Below are positions 45,874 to 58,024 of a stretch of 64,000 nucleotides of DNA, piece after piece (within the stretch, counting starts at the first letter, position 1; every line of letters starts with the position of its first letter). A program made the position numbers and the translations under genes. Below the pieces are notes generated by a model. That model had not been told where the DNA came from. It did not search any database and saw only the letters and a program-made list of their open reading frames with translations. Source of the DNA: Quillaja saponaria (Eukaryota > Streptophyta > Magnoliopsida > Fabales > Quillajaceae); the NCBI GenBank assembly GCA_029379385.1, contig CM055608.1, positions 18,226,350 to 18,290,349 of the forward strand. The letters run 5' to 3'.

Positions 45874-47063
45874 TTAATGCATAAGTTCATGAAATTTTCT
45901 ATGGAGTTTCCATAAAGGATTAATTTCTTATGGATGCAATGCACAAGAGCTAAAGAATCAGTGTTAACTATGATGCTAATTAAACCTCTTGTAATACAAT
46001 TTTTAAGCCTTCAAAGCAAAGCTTCAAATTCAGCAACCATATTGGTTTGGTTCCCTATATAAGCACCAAATGCAGCCAACATGTCACCTGAAGAGGATCT
46101 AATTATACCCCTTATTGTTGCCTCCTCAGGATTACCCCGGGAACAACCATCGCAATTCAATTTAACAAAAGAAAATGGGGGAGGCTGCCACCGTAACACA
46201 ACAACGTTCTTTAAAAATATTTGACTTGGAAACTGGAATGGCAAGAATCTAAGTTGGTATGCATCTTTGAAGTGGAGTTTAACTTTACCTTTCAAGGCAT
46301 TAAGTATTAGACCAAGGGTTCTTTTTACTTGCCTTTTGATGCTCACTAAATTCATTGATATATTATCAAATACCTATGCATTTCGAGCTTTCCAAATCTC
46401 CCATATTATTAGACAAGGAGTGATTGATTTCAAAGATCCTGCAAAAGAATTACTGCTATCTTGCCACCAATATCTAAAAAATTCATGCACTGAAGTGAGT
46501 ACAAGGGTCATATCAAAACATTGAAAAAGAACTTCCAAACATCTATGGCTATTTGAGAGGATATAAACAAGTGTTGACTGGATTCAATAGCAGGATTAGC
46601 ATAACATAGACAATGAGAAGCCAAGGAAATGTTAAATCTCATCACTTTGCCGTCCAAAGGCAGAAAATCAAACCATAGTTTCCAAAAAAAGATAGATACC
46701 TTTATTGGAGGTAAGGGACGCCACGAATAAGCTAAACACTGCTGCATGTTGTTTCTTTGCCTTATTACATGCCAACCGGATGTAATTGAGAATGATCCTC
46801 CTTTGTGTTCAGTCCACACCAATTCAAAGTTACCAATTTGTAGTTCAAGAGCATTTCGATGTACCGAGTTCGGTATCAATTGTTTTTCATCACCAGAGAG
46901 TTGAAAATAATCATAAAGCTGTAGTTTTAGAAGTTGATTTGGTACTTCCTCCACAAGTAAGTATACTGGTTCTCGGTCACACCAAGTGTCATACCAAAAG
47001 CTAATTTTCCCTTTACCAACATTCCAAAATAAATGAGATTCAGCAAGAGTTCTACAACTAACT
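45874..47063 (-). pseudogene. LINE ORF2 3' half, second copy
   Basis: Same as 11335-12499, but without the LINE 3' end (lost at the EPRV E join). RNase H is open at 46011-46355 (PPPFSFVKLNCDGCSRGNPE; NQTNMVAEFEALL) and the zinc-binding RT tail at 46508-46954. Confidence 0.85.
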
Positions 47064-47760
47064 AGCTAATTCTCCCTAGGTGTAGTTACTATAGGGGATT
47101 ATTACCACCACGTTTATCTTTTAGTTTGTTTCTTATTTTATCAGCAAACAGTGTTGGGAGACTTGCTAAAAAATTTTCTTTCCAAAAGTCAGCTTGACTT
47201 GTCTGGTCTTTGATAAACTCTAGGCAGAAACACATCTTTATACCACTGGAAGTGAGATAGATCTGGACACCTAAGATTAATTAGTTGTTCATGTGATCCT
47301 ATCTAATCTAAGCATATTAGTTCCTACAAAGTGGTTTATAATAGTATAGATTAAAGTATTAACTATATAAATTATTAAATTTCCATTTTCTTGTTTTACA
47401 GAATTTTAAATCTCTTGTTTAGAGATATCTGACAGGTGAAAAATCCCACCATCCTAATAGTTGACCTGTAAACCCACTAATTATGGCTATGTCTATTTCC
47501 CAATCAATATTGCCATTAGACCTACATGCTACAGCATACATAAGCATGTGTTTGGTTGTTTATGGATGATGAACTGCTGCTATATTCTTTCCCTCCCTGG
47601 ATGAAAAAGTTTTGATAAGCAGTTTCAAGAACATTTACAAACTTAGGATCCTTAAAATCAGGCCAATCTTTTTTGTGGAACCTAAAAGCTCGTTCTAGCC
47701 ACTTAAACAATGTTGGTTTCTTATGGAATTTATCCATATACTGCTTATACATAGAAATCT
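47064..47760 (-). pseudogene. EPRV F coat protein part
   Basis: Capsid motif region near 47220-47290 and coat N-terminus open at 47522-47752 (FHKKPTLFKWLERAFRFHKK, then FVNVLETAYQNFF). Truncated at the LINE border. Confidence 0.8.
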
Positions 47761-48812
47761 AATAATTTCTTCCTTTTTCACTAAAAGTTGTATAAAACCA
47801 TTTATGTTTAATGGTGAATGGATGTAATGACTCTCTAGAGGATAATATGCATATGTTGTATCCCCATTTCAGCGGGTGTTGGAGAATTATCTTTCGAGGG
47901 TGATTTTAGTGGTAGGAATGGAAGAAGTAGATCTCTTTCTAGAAGATTCTCCTAAATTTAGTCTAATCTTTCCATTTGAAGAGAATTTTATCTCTACAAC
48001 ACCATCAGTATATTCAATTATTGATTGATTATTGATTATAGGTCTCTAAACTCTATTTTCTTAGGGGGAATTCCTTGGTCAATTTTCCAAGTTTCAGGAA
48101 GGTTTACTTGATCCTAAGCAATTGTCCTGGGTACCACCATATTTGTTTTAGCTGGATTAGCTATAAAAAGTGTGGTTTCTCCTCTTTTTGATTCAATTAA
48201 GCATTAGGTGCCATAGCGTTCATTACCTTATAATAAATCCTATATATTAGGACTATGTTTTCAGATCCTGGTAACAAGTCAAAACCATGAGCCTAAATGT
48301 TTAAAGTCAATGCATTCATTATGTTTTGATCTGTTAAGGATATTGAAAAATTAGGATAGTAGCTAAAGAAGATAGGACCATCACCGAGACTCAATTCTAT
48401 ACACCCTAATAAGGAGTCTGAGAACTTATTATGTCTTATGTCCCTAACACATGGGTAGAAGTATTTAGTCCAAAACTTGTTAACGGTTTCAACGCAACTT
48501 GAACCATTCCTATGTGAAGATATTTAAATTCCTTTTTATGTTCTTCTATTAATTTAGAAGAGAAAAGTTTGAGTGTATCTTGACCCTTCTTTAAGAGAAT
48601 AGACCATAGTTTTAATTATATAGTCTTGTTTTAGACTAAAACTACCTTTCCTATAAATTTGTTTATCAAAAGTTTGAGGAAGATTCCAATTTTGTAGTTC
48701 TTTTTCTATATTTTCTACTAAAATAACTTCTTTATTATTTCCTATAGAAGTTATCAAAACTCGAACCAGAAGGATTAATAGAGTTTGAAAATCTTCTTAA
48801 AATACAAGCCAT
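47761..48812 (-). pseudogene. EPRV F movement protein
   Basis: Start codon at 48810-48812. N-terminal stretch with ELQNWNLPQTFDKQIYRKGS; core near 48300-48530 and C-terminus near 48190-48250 in different frames. Frameshifts differ in part from those in EPRV B. Confidence 0.8.
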
Positions 48813-48999
48813 TTTACTTCGAGTCAAAGGGGCAAACTGTCAAGGGACTTACTCAACCCTCAACATCCTTTACTCAATGGACTACACGGGTTATCAAATG
48901 CCTCGACTTCATTTCCTAGGTTTAACTCCTCGACTTTGAAGACAAATAAACAGATAGTTTAAGACTATTTTCACTCTCCACCAACCTTCAAGGTTACTG

Positions 49000-49011
49000 G
49001 CTCTGATACCA
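49000..49011 (-). other. EPRV F tRNA-Met primer binding site
   Basis: TGGTATCAGAGC on the minus strand, intact, 190 bases upstream of the movement protein start. Confidence 0.9.
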
Positions 49012-49050
49012 TTTAGGGAAAGCTAGCACACACAAAGCTAGAACAGATTC

Positions 49051-49290
49051 TTTATTAATAGACTACAGGTACAAAGCACAAGTACCGAACACGATCACTG
49101 ATACAACTTTGACAACAGGTACAGGTACAACAGGTACAGAACCTGATCACAGATAAAACCACACTAATACAAGCTAAAACCTTTTCACTCTTATTTTACA
49201 AAAATACTTAAACACTAGAAATCTTATATCTCTCAAACTTCTGATATTCTAAAAACATGAAAGACTCTAGAGGGCAAAGGTCCTTATATA
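49051..49290 (-). promoter_or_regulatory. EPRV F promoter, R region and polyadenylation signal
   Basis: TATATAA at 49284-49290 and AATAAA at 49051-49056 on the minus strand. The stretch between carries expanded ACAGGTACA repeats (49102-49142). About 130 bases of leader present in EPRV B between AATAAA and the primer site are missing here (49022-49042). Confidence 0.65.
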
Positions 49291-49569
49291 ACATCTTAAA
49301 CATGATTGCCTAGGAGATAAGGATGAGAAAAGAAGATTCCTTTAGATTAGGTTCATCCATCTGTCTAGGTACGTGTCCCAGAAGAAGTGGAGTCGATCCG
49401 CTAGATAGAAAGGGAGATATTTACTTTTATAAAGTAAATCATTTCTTTAGTTATGCTTCCACTAAGATTGCCGAAAGTTTCTTTTATAAAATCAAACTTT
49501 TACTTTAATTCTTTTTGACTTCTTTCCTCTGCTTTAGAGAAAGTGAAGACACAATTATCAGAGATGAGT

Positions 49570-50650
49570 CCCTTTTTCAAAGAAGTCCTCTACTACTTCA
49601 TCAAAAGGATCTTAATAGTCCTGGAAGTATGCTGGGTCGTCCTGATTGATGTCTGATCCATGATTTTCAAGGATTTTTAAGAGTTCCTTTTGAATATCAC
49701 TTTTGGAGGAGGAGGCTAATAAGCCTTTGACCATATCTAGAACTTTTGAATTTTCGTTTGAATGAGATTTTTGAGATGAAGCTTGGGATTTTAAAATGCC
49801 AAGCTTTTGGAAATTATTAAGATTCTCTTCAAAATTAGAGAAATTATCCCACCATTTGATTTGGGGTCTATGAATTAGCTAGGGGACTGACTGATTAATC
49901 CCAAAAATCGAAGAGGAACAACAGTCTTTAATATTCCCATTTGACAGTCCAGGAGAACTGATAATAAGTTGTAAACATAATAATTTTGTCTTGAGGGTCC
50001 AGAGAATTATTATTCTCGCAGAACCTCTGCCAATATTGATGCACACATTTAGGTAGGATATATAGGAAATAATCCTAAAGAAAAGTACCATGATTTGAAC
50101 CACTGAATTGTTCTTCATTTAAGGTGAACCTTAAAAACCAATTGTGTTTTTTTGCTTTGTTCTCGAATAAAAGCAAATTGTTCCACGCAACCATATAATC
50201 GAAATAATTATATAACTAGAGAAAAATTCTTTGATCTTTAATTTGTTTTTAGCAGTAAAAATCTATAACCTATTCTTTAGGCTTCATCACTTTATAAATG
50301 ATGATTTTCGAATAAGCCCATTCATTCCCTACTCTAATCCAGGGTTTGTGAGATATTAATTCAGTATTCACAAGAATATTTAGATAAAATAAAATATTCC
50401 TGGGTTCCAATTCAGGTGGAAGATAATTAGTGAGATAGAAAGGGGTTATATCGAATGGAGCTAAATTAGCATACCTCTTTTCTATTGGAGCTATCTTTGT
50501 ATAAGATAGAGGAATATACGGATATTTAAATTCCTTGGTATTACAAGGAATCGCTAATTCATAAGCCTGATCACATAAGTCTTTATCTGAATCCTCAATA
50601 TTAGGAATAATAGTATTTCTTTTTGCAAGAGAATTTGATTGAGAGGTCAT
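49570..50650 (-). pseudogene. EPRV F promoter-proximal ORF
   Basis: Start codon at 50648-50650; open to 50270 (126 codons, MTSQSNSLAKRNTIIPNIED, then LNYLPP-like sequence and KPWIRVGNEWAYSKIIIYK). The rest is frameshifted. Present here but deleted in EPRV B, which shows that the ancestor at this site had it. Confidence 0.6.
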
Positions 50651-50689
50651 GACACCTTTTCCTTTAAGATCCCTGCAAAAATTATCTAG

Positions 50690-51160
50690 TTAGAAAATTA
50701 GTCAAAGAATTAATTTCTCCTTTTATAAATTCAATATAAATTTGAAAACAGAAATGATTCCCTGTCATCTAGCAAATATCTGTTTAGATGCTATATTTTT
50801 AACATCTTTAAGAAGAATATCTTTGGTTGACTTGCAATCTATTCTTAATAAAATAAAAATTATTTAACAAGTCAGATTCAAATTTAGTGATGCACATAAC
50901 TATAGATAATATTTCCTTCTTTATGGTAGAGTAGTTCTGTTGCTCACCATTTCAAGTTCCTGAAGTAAAATCTAACCAATTGCTCTTTATTAGCAATTTT
51001 TTGTTTAAGAATCCCTCCATATCCTATCTCAGAAGCATTTGTTTCAACTATTTTAAAAGCATTTGGATGAGGAATACAAAGACATGGAAGTTCTTTGACT
51101 CTTTGTTTTATTCTTTTGGCTGCCTCAATAAAATCATTGTTCTATTCTAGAGGATTTTTG
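50690..51160 (-). pseudogene. EPRV F RNase H
   Basis: TNASEIGYGGILKQK-like start near 51010-51050 and downstream RNase H sequence to 50760, with frameshifts. Confidence 0.8.
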
Positions 51161-51890
51161 GTTCAATCTTGCAAATAATAATTTGTAGTCTAAGGCCAAG
51201 TCTTTGTAAAATTCTCCTACATAATTCAGGCTTCCTAAGAATCTCTGCAGTTGTTGTTTTTCCCTTATTTCATTAGGGAATTTGTCAGTAAATTATATGG
51301 CTGTATCAATAGGTATAATAGAACCTTTATGAATATTATGTCCTAGAAAACGAATAGTAGTTTGGAATATTTTTACCTTTTTAGCTGAAACTGCTAGTCC
51401 CACCTTTCAAAAATATATTGAGATGTATGAAATGTTTCTCAATAGAAGGGGAAAACACTAAAACATCATCAATATAACAATTATAAATTCATGATAAGAA
51501 TTAAAAATATCATTCATGATATTTTGAAATTCAAATGGAGCATTTTTTTAATCCAAATGGCATAACATTCCATTCATAATGCCTAAAAGGTACAGTAAAG
51601 ACAGTTTTGTACCTATCTTGTTCAGCTATTTGAAGTTGCCAATATACTGATTTCATGTCAAATTTAGAAAATATTTTGGCATCATAAAGTTTGTTTAACA
51701 AATCCTTTTATTAGGAATTAGATACCTAATCCATCTTAAAGCTTTATTCAAAGGTTTGTAGTTAATTACTAACCTCGGGACTCCTCTTTCTAATTATGCT
51801 GCATTTTCAACATAAAATGATGGGCAACTCCAGGGACTGTAGCTTTTTCTAATTAATCCATTTTTTAGTAATTCTTCAATTTCAGCCTTA
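51161..51890 (-). pseudogene. EPRV F reverse transcriptase
   Basis: YIDD codons at 51465-51476, with the same missing T before them and the same deletion after them as EPRV B. Also PFRHYEWNVMPFGLK-like sequence near 51560-51600. Non-functional. Confidence 0.85.
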
Positions 51891-52560
51891 CAGATTTCCA
51901 AGTGTCTAGGACCCATAACTATAGGTCTAGCCTTAGAAGGAATTTTTTTCTCAGAGAAATCTGGTTTATAAGGCAATTCTATGATATGTTGTTTCCTATT
52001 CCAAAAGGCATTAGGAATCTCAGTAGAGATTGTTTGTTTAATTTTTTGTTGAAATTTTTTAATTTCATTTTGAAACTTAGGAGATTTCAATTGTTCTTTA
52101 ATTCTCTTATATTCTATCTCTTCTTTTAGAGACATAAGAAAATTTTCTTTTCTTTTAATGGTATCTTTCATAATATTGATTTCATGAATTCGAGGTTCTT
52201 CAACAAATTCAAATTTAATTTGTCTACCCTTTATCATAGTTTCTACCCCTGATTCATCTATCCTGGAAGTGGGGAATAACATATGTAGAAAATGGTTTTA
52301 CTCCCTGGGCTAGGCCTTTAACTAATACAAAGGGTAGCATTAGACAATTTATAGTCTATAATTAGACGATTCCCATCCGCAGCATGAAGTTTTTGAGTTG
52401 TTTTCTGAAAATACTTGGAGGTAACTAAACCTTCATTGGTGCAATTCTCCTGAATCTATTAAGGCTACAGACTGAAAACTGAATTCATTATTCACAATTA
52501 TAGTTATTTTAGTAAACCACTTTTGTGCTATAACTAAATCTACAACGCAAATCCATCCTT
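51794..52560 (-). pseudogene. EPRV F retropepsin and linker
   Basis: LIDSGELHQ at about 52440-52465 keeps D-S-G but is followed by a deletion. The linker and start of RT are open at 51794-52282 (162 codons), including YSPWSCPSFYVENAA at the RT start. Confidence 0.8.
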
Positions 52561-52599
52561 CTGGATCATTAAAGATGTTTACAGTTCCTTCCTCAGGTT

Positions 52600-53035
52600 G
52601 TTGAATCATCATACTCTTCCTTTTATTTTCAGGTTTTGTTTCTTTTGATAATTCCCATAAAAGATCCTGGAACTGATCTTCATCGGATTCTTCTAGAATA
52701 GAAACTCTCTGTTTTAGAGTTTTTACTTCTTCTTTAATTTCATTAATTTCTAATTTTAAATCAGCAATAGTTGGTTCTTTTGATGAAGAGTTAACAGTTT
52801 TTACTCTTTCAATTATATTCTTAAAAGAATAAGAATCATCTTTTATACTTCCTTTTATATCTGACCTTTTACCCTTGTTTGATAGTTGAATATAGTTTTT
52901 TAAATGCATTATTCGTTCCTCAGGGTCAGGGATTTTATCAATTAGGTCTAGAATTAGACTTTCTTCTTTAGACAAGACATTTATACTGAGATTGTTTAAT
53001 CCTAAAGTTTTTAGAATATCAGAAGTTTGAGAGAT
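52600..53035 (-). pseudogene. EPRV F acidic/coiled-coil region
   Basis: Open at 52433-53047 (204 codons): NNLSINVLSKEESLILDLID and the coiled coil INEIKEEVKTLKQRVSILEE, then onward to the protease without a break. The acidic N-terminal part and knuckle are cut off by the inverted leader. Confidence 0.7.
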
Positions 53036-53433
53036 ATAAGATTTCAAGTGTTTAAGTATTTTTGTAAAACAAGAGTGAAAAGGTTTTAGCTTGTACCAGT
53101 GTGGTTTTATCTGTGATCAAGTTCTGTACCTGTAGTTGTTGTCAAAGTTGTATCAGTGATCGTGCTCGGTACCTGTGCTTTGTACCTGTAGTCTATTAAT
53201 AAAGAATATGTTCTTATTAATCTGTTGTCAAAGTTGTATCAATGATCGTGTTCGGTACCTGTGCTTTGTACCTATAGTCTATTAATAAAGAATCTGTTCT
53301 TATTAATGTAAGTTTTTCTTAAATCCTTTCATTTATATTCCTGTATTCTATATTTACTCTGGGCTGCTGAATCTTGTTGCAGCTGTTATATATGTTCTGA
53401 GATCTGTGTGCCTTCATTGTCTATATCTGTTTG
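53036..53433 (+). repeat. Inverted EPRV leader with 86-bp tandem duplication (second copy)
   Basis: As 16346-16778. Tandem units 53137-53222 and 53223-53308, each with AATAAA. Joins LINE sequence at about 53434. Confidence 0.8.
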
Positions 53434-54500
53434 TGAATAATTTCAAAGAAAAGGCTTGAGACATGTCCGAAAGTAATCTAACACCCAAACCTCCTTGTTG
53501 AATAGGGTGGCAAATGTTTTTCCACGCACGCCAATGAAATTTTCTTCCACCGTCCTTAGTTCCAATGGTTCCATTCCAATGGCATGGAACCATTGAAACT
53601 AAGGATGTGTTTTATTAAAATTAGTCTTCCACCTTGTGACAAAAATTTAGTTGACCAAGATGATATCCTCTGGTGGATCTTTATTATCATGTTGTCGAAT
53701 AAAACACTGTCTTTCGGCCCACAAAAAGAGGACATCCTAGATAAGTCACTGGGAATTTTTTATGAGCAAATCTTGTGGCTTTCTTGATGATTCTTATTTG
53801 TTGATGAGAGGTTGTATCACTTGTGAGAAAATAGCTCTTTAGTCTATTCATCAATTGACCAGAATTGGCTTCATATTCTTCCAAGAATGTGATTAAACCC
53901 TCGCAAGAACGTTTTTTGCCATTAGAAAATATGATAGTATCATCAGCAAAAGAAAGATGAGATAATTTAGAAGATCCACAGTGATGGAAAAAATAATTAA
54001 CATTACCTGATTACATACATTGTTTGAGGCCCCCAGCTTAATACTTCAGATGCAAGGAGGAATAGAAGTGGAGATAAAGGGTCCCCTTGTCGAAGGCCTC
54101 TTGTTGGCTTGAAGAAACCCATTGAGCTTCTATTCACAAGAACTGAATACCATGGCCTATCTCCTAACAACAATTGAAGAATTACCCATTAAATCCATCC
54201 AGACCAGCTGCACTATTTTTGTCTAGATGCTTTACAGCTTTCTTAATTTCATCCTCCAAAGGAAAAGTGCTCAGATTTCTGTTGAATTCCTCAGTAACCA
54301 ATTTTGGAATGCAATCAAGAAAAGATAAGTTCAGGTTATTACCTTCATTGGAGAAAAGGTGCATGAAATGATCAACTACTGCCTGCTTAATATCAACCTT
54401 TTGATCAATCCAATTACCAAGACCATCTTTGATTTTGATAATCTACTCCTTTGGCTTTTGACTGAGGAATGAAATTTTTTGTACATCTCTCACCTTCCTT
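53434..54500 (-). pseudogene. LINE ORF2 reverse transcriptase, second copy
   Basis: Contains the fingers region ([11 protein letters not shown], open 54182-54364), [10 protein letters not shown] at 54069-54098, the catalytic FADD at 53939-53950 (HLSFADDTIIFSNGKK) and the thumb segment seen in copy 1. An internal deletion after [11 protein letters not shown] removes part of the palm. Frameshifted. Confidence 0.9.
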
Positions 54501-55440
54501 TAATCACTTGATTGAAGACTTTTGACGCCAAAATTCCTCCTCAATGATGAGTTCCTCTTCCAATAAATTTTCAACTCTACTAAGGTCATCAAAAGAAGCT
54601 TCACCCCGATCTACTGCTTGCACAGTTTGAGCTACATAATCTTCAGCACTTTTAATTCTATCTAGGGTATTTCCAAAAACTTCTTTCTTCCACCCCTGAA
54701 ATGCTTTCTTCAACCGTTTCAGTTTGGCCCCCAAGGCATACATTGGATTACCAATTAGGTTCCTTCCAAGAATGACACACAATAGTTACAGACTGATCAT
54801 GGCGGCTCCAAACATTAAGGAAGTGAAATGGAGCTTTAGGTAGAGGTCCTTGTCCATGAATGTCAATCTTCAGAGGATTATGATCAGAATATTGTCTATT
54901 GAGCTGAGTGACATGAAAATCAACATTATTCCAGCATGAGTTTCTCAAGAAATGATCAAGCCTCTTTAAAATTCTGCCCAAGTCCTCTTGCTTATTAGTC
55001 CATGCAAAACGAGACCCCGTATATGCTACTTCATGCAAGTCACATGTTGTTAGAGTACCCGTAAATTCAAAGGCAGCAGAAGATTTAAATTGTGCTCTTG
55101 GCCCTTTTATTTCCTCTTGAGAAAGAACACAGTTGAAATCGCCACCTACTATCCCGCCATGTGATCCAACTCGGTTGCGAACACAAAAGAGAGGAATGGG
55201 AGTATCTATTCTTGGATGGTGAACTTGCAAGGATACCTGCTGACTATAATTTAGCACCTCGAAACAAGTAATTGAATCATCCCAAAAAAGCCACAAAATG
55301 TTGTCAACATTAGATAAAGAATTTGTGAAACCACAAAAAGTTGCAAGAGTGTCTAAATCTGCCATAGGACATTTTGGTTCTGAAATAATCATCATGGTGC
55401 AATTATGTAATCTTTTTAACTTTCTAAGCCTTCGTCTTGT
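54501..55440 (-). pseudogene. LINE ORF2 endonuclease and linker, second copy
   Basis: Endonuclease open at 54748-55395: MMIISEPKCPMADLDTLATF, GGDFNCVLSQEEIKG (55126-55146), SDHNPL (54871-54888). A deletion of a few dozen codons in the middle, after TPIPLFCV, is apparent relative to copy 1. The linker to RT, 54504-54782, is helical and charged. Confidence 0.9.
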
Positions 55441-55479
55441 TTTGATGTTTCTAATTCCCCTAACATTCCAATAAGCGAT

Positions 55480-56872
55480 TAATCATTTGGAATTAGAAGA
55501 AAGTAATTTATTGCTGACCTTGGATGATGGTGTGTTCATGGCTGCCTTCATGCGTTCAAGACCTTCCCTTAAAGCTCCAATGGAGCTCCATCCCCAACAT
55601 AACTTAGCGGTTGAGAAGGTTGTTTTAGGGAACTCCTTTGGCTACGCTTGGTAGAGAGATTTAATTTATGTACCACCCTAGTCAAATCTTCTCGTGAATT
55701 TAATTCAAAATTCCTAGAGCCATAAAAAAGGATTCTGCACCGAGACATAATTGTGCTGAAGGGACTCTTGGTCATGAGAGTTCTTGTCTGCTCCTCTGTC
55801 ATTTAAGAATTTTGGATGAACTTCTTGTTATCTTGGTTGATTTCTTGTTTCTCTTCCACTAATTCTTGAATGCATAGATCTAACGCTGCATGTGCTTGTG
55901 TCTTTTCCTGTTTTCTTTCACCTTTTTCAGTCCCTTTTGATTCAGTTTAGTCTTGGCAAGATTCTTCATGAAATCCACTTCATCTTGTTGCTCTTTAACA
56001 AAAGTGGCTGTCAAGTTGTTAGTCATATCATCCGTATTGTACACTTTGTTAACAATACCACTTAAGTTTATTTCTTCATGTTCCCTAACAGTAAGATCTT
56101 TGGAAGATGCTGCCACAGGCCCCTACAATCTTGTTTTCTGAAGTGTTCTTGGAATTATTTGTTGGACTTGGCTGATTGTCATCATCTTGTGCCACTGCCT
56201 TAGACTTTCCTTTTTGAAACCAAACTTCCTTGGAATTTCCTTTCTCCAAAATTATCTTCTCGGTTATCTTAGGATCTTGGACCATCTTGATTTGATCTAA
56301 ATCTTGGTTCTTGGCAGTCTTGGGTTGATCTAAAAAATTCTTTGCATTGTCTTGATTGAGTATGGAAGACTTACATTCCTCATTGCCATGTCCAAGTCGA
56401 AAGCATTGAATACAACATTTAGGGGATGCTTTCATAGACAATTTCTTGATAAAAGCCTTTTCCCTTCACCACATCCTATCCAAACTTGTTTGGCAAGTGG
56501 CTTTAAAAGATCAAGGTCAACACAAACTCTTGCCATACTTGGCCTTGTTCTTGAAGCTGATGCACCATCTAGCCTCAATGGTTTACCCACCAAAGATGTA
56601 ATAATGAACAAACTCTGTTTGGAATAAAAGTGTATAGGTAAATTTGGTAAATTAATCTATACCGGAGGAATGGAAGATTCTTAATTCGATTGAAAATCAG
56701 GTGTCCATTTAAATACCCGCATGGGAAATCTTTGTATGAACCATTGGCTTGATCTACACCAGAGTCTTTGATAATCTGCTTCGTTGAAGGTCTCTATCAG
56801 AATGTGTTTTGAGTCTAATAAACCAATGGAAACTGAGGAAGAGAGTACTATTGAAGCAAAAGTTTTTCTAAA
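55480..56872 (-). pseudogene. LINE ORF1, second copy (truncated)
   Basis: DUF4283-like piece and knuckle CCIQCFRLGHGNEEC (56085-56441), charged tail (55569-56116). Truncated at 56872 inside DUF4283, where gag-element sequence starts; copy 1 continues further. Confidence 0.85.
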
Positions 56873-58024
56873 TAATCACAAGTTTCAATCATCTGGATAA
56901 AGTTGGAATTAGTAAATTTTCTTTTTATTTTAGCTTAATGCCAAGAACTCGTAGCTTGGAAGTGGTTCCTTTTGATCCCGATATCGAAAAGACAATTCCA
57001 AGACTTCGAAAGGAGAATCAACAAGCTACTTTGCAAAATCTAGCAATGGCTGATGAACAAGAGCCTAAGGCCTTGAGGGACTATGATGTTCTCTTAGTGG
57101 AAAGCCTTCATTCAAGCATCCAACAATCGGCAATTCAAGCTAATAACTTTGAAATTAAGCCTGGCTAGATTCAAATTATCCAACAAATGGCACAATTTGC
57201 TGGCCTTCCAAATGATGATCTTAATATGCACATCAAAGTAATGTTCTTGGAGTTGTGCAAACACCTTCAAGGGCAATGGCATTTCTGATGATGCCATTTG
57301 TCTAAGACTTTTTCCTTTCTCACTTTGAGATAAGGCAAGAAGTTGGTTATACTCCTTGCCATCCCACTCCATCACTACATGGATAAATTTGGCTAAAAAG
57401 TTCCTAGAAAATTCTTTCCACTGGCCAAAACAACTAAGTTACAAAATGAAATTACCTCATTCATGCAACAAGACCAAGAATCTCTCTATAAAGCTTGGGA
57501 AAGATACAAATACTTGATGAGGCAGTGCCCTCATCGTGGCATTCCAAAGTGGCTATAAGTCCAAACCTTTTATAATGGTTTGGTTAGCCAAATAAGAACA
57601 ACCATTGATGTCATAGCTGGCGGTGCATTAATGGGAAAATCCAATGATGAAGCTTATGAACAGGAAGCAATGGCTTCAAACAATTATCAATGGCCATCTA
57701 AGTGACTTGCAACTCGCAGAGTAGCTGGGGTACATGACTTAGACATCCTCAATACCTTAACGACATAAGTGGCTAACTAAAAGATTTGATACTCTTGGGG
57801 TCTTGACAATGAACAATCAAGTTATGGCTTGCAAAATATATGGAGATGGAACATACTAGTGACCAATGCCCAAACACAGAAGCAGTGCAATATGTGGGCA
57901 ATTATAATAGGCAAAAACAACCCTTTCTCCAACACTTATAACTCGGGATGGAGAAAACCGTCCTAATTTTAGTTGGAAAATCAAAGCATATGTGTGTTAA
58001 TCCAAATCAAGTTAATGGTTTTAA
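56873..58024 (+). pseudogene. Athila/Tat-type gag, copy 3
   Basis: Start codon at 56938 (MPRTRSLEVVPFDPDIEK; open 76 codons to AIQANNFEIKPG). It then follows the same path as copies 1 and 2 with its own indels; the knuckle is more decayed (near 57829-57868). The leader lacks the primer site: a deletion between two AAATTTT stretches compared with 44148-44335. Switches to viral sequence at about 58025. Confidence 0.85.

Larger units (their letters stand above)
47064..53433 (-). mobile_element. EPRV F inserted in the LINE, fullest copy by content
   Basis: Occupies the same LINE position as EPRV B and includes all viral parts except the end of the coat protein with the zinc knuckle: acidic/coiled-coil, protease, RT, RNase H, promoter-proximal ORF, promoter, leader, primer site, movement protein, coat protein. 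Right end (53036-53433) is an inverted leader. About 2.1 kb longer than B because B lost two segments. Confidence 0.9.

Noticed and set aside
37528..53433. A complete, activatable viral genome
   Set aside because: A' lacks the movement protein start and primer site; F lacks the coat end and zinc knuckle and has frameshifts in RT; other copies are shorter. None is intact.
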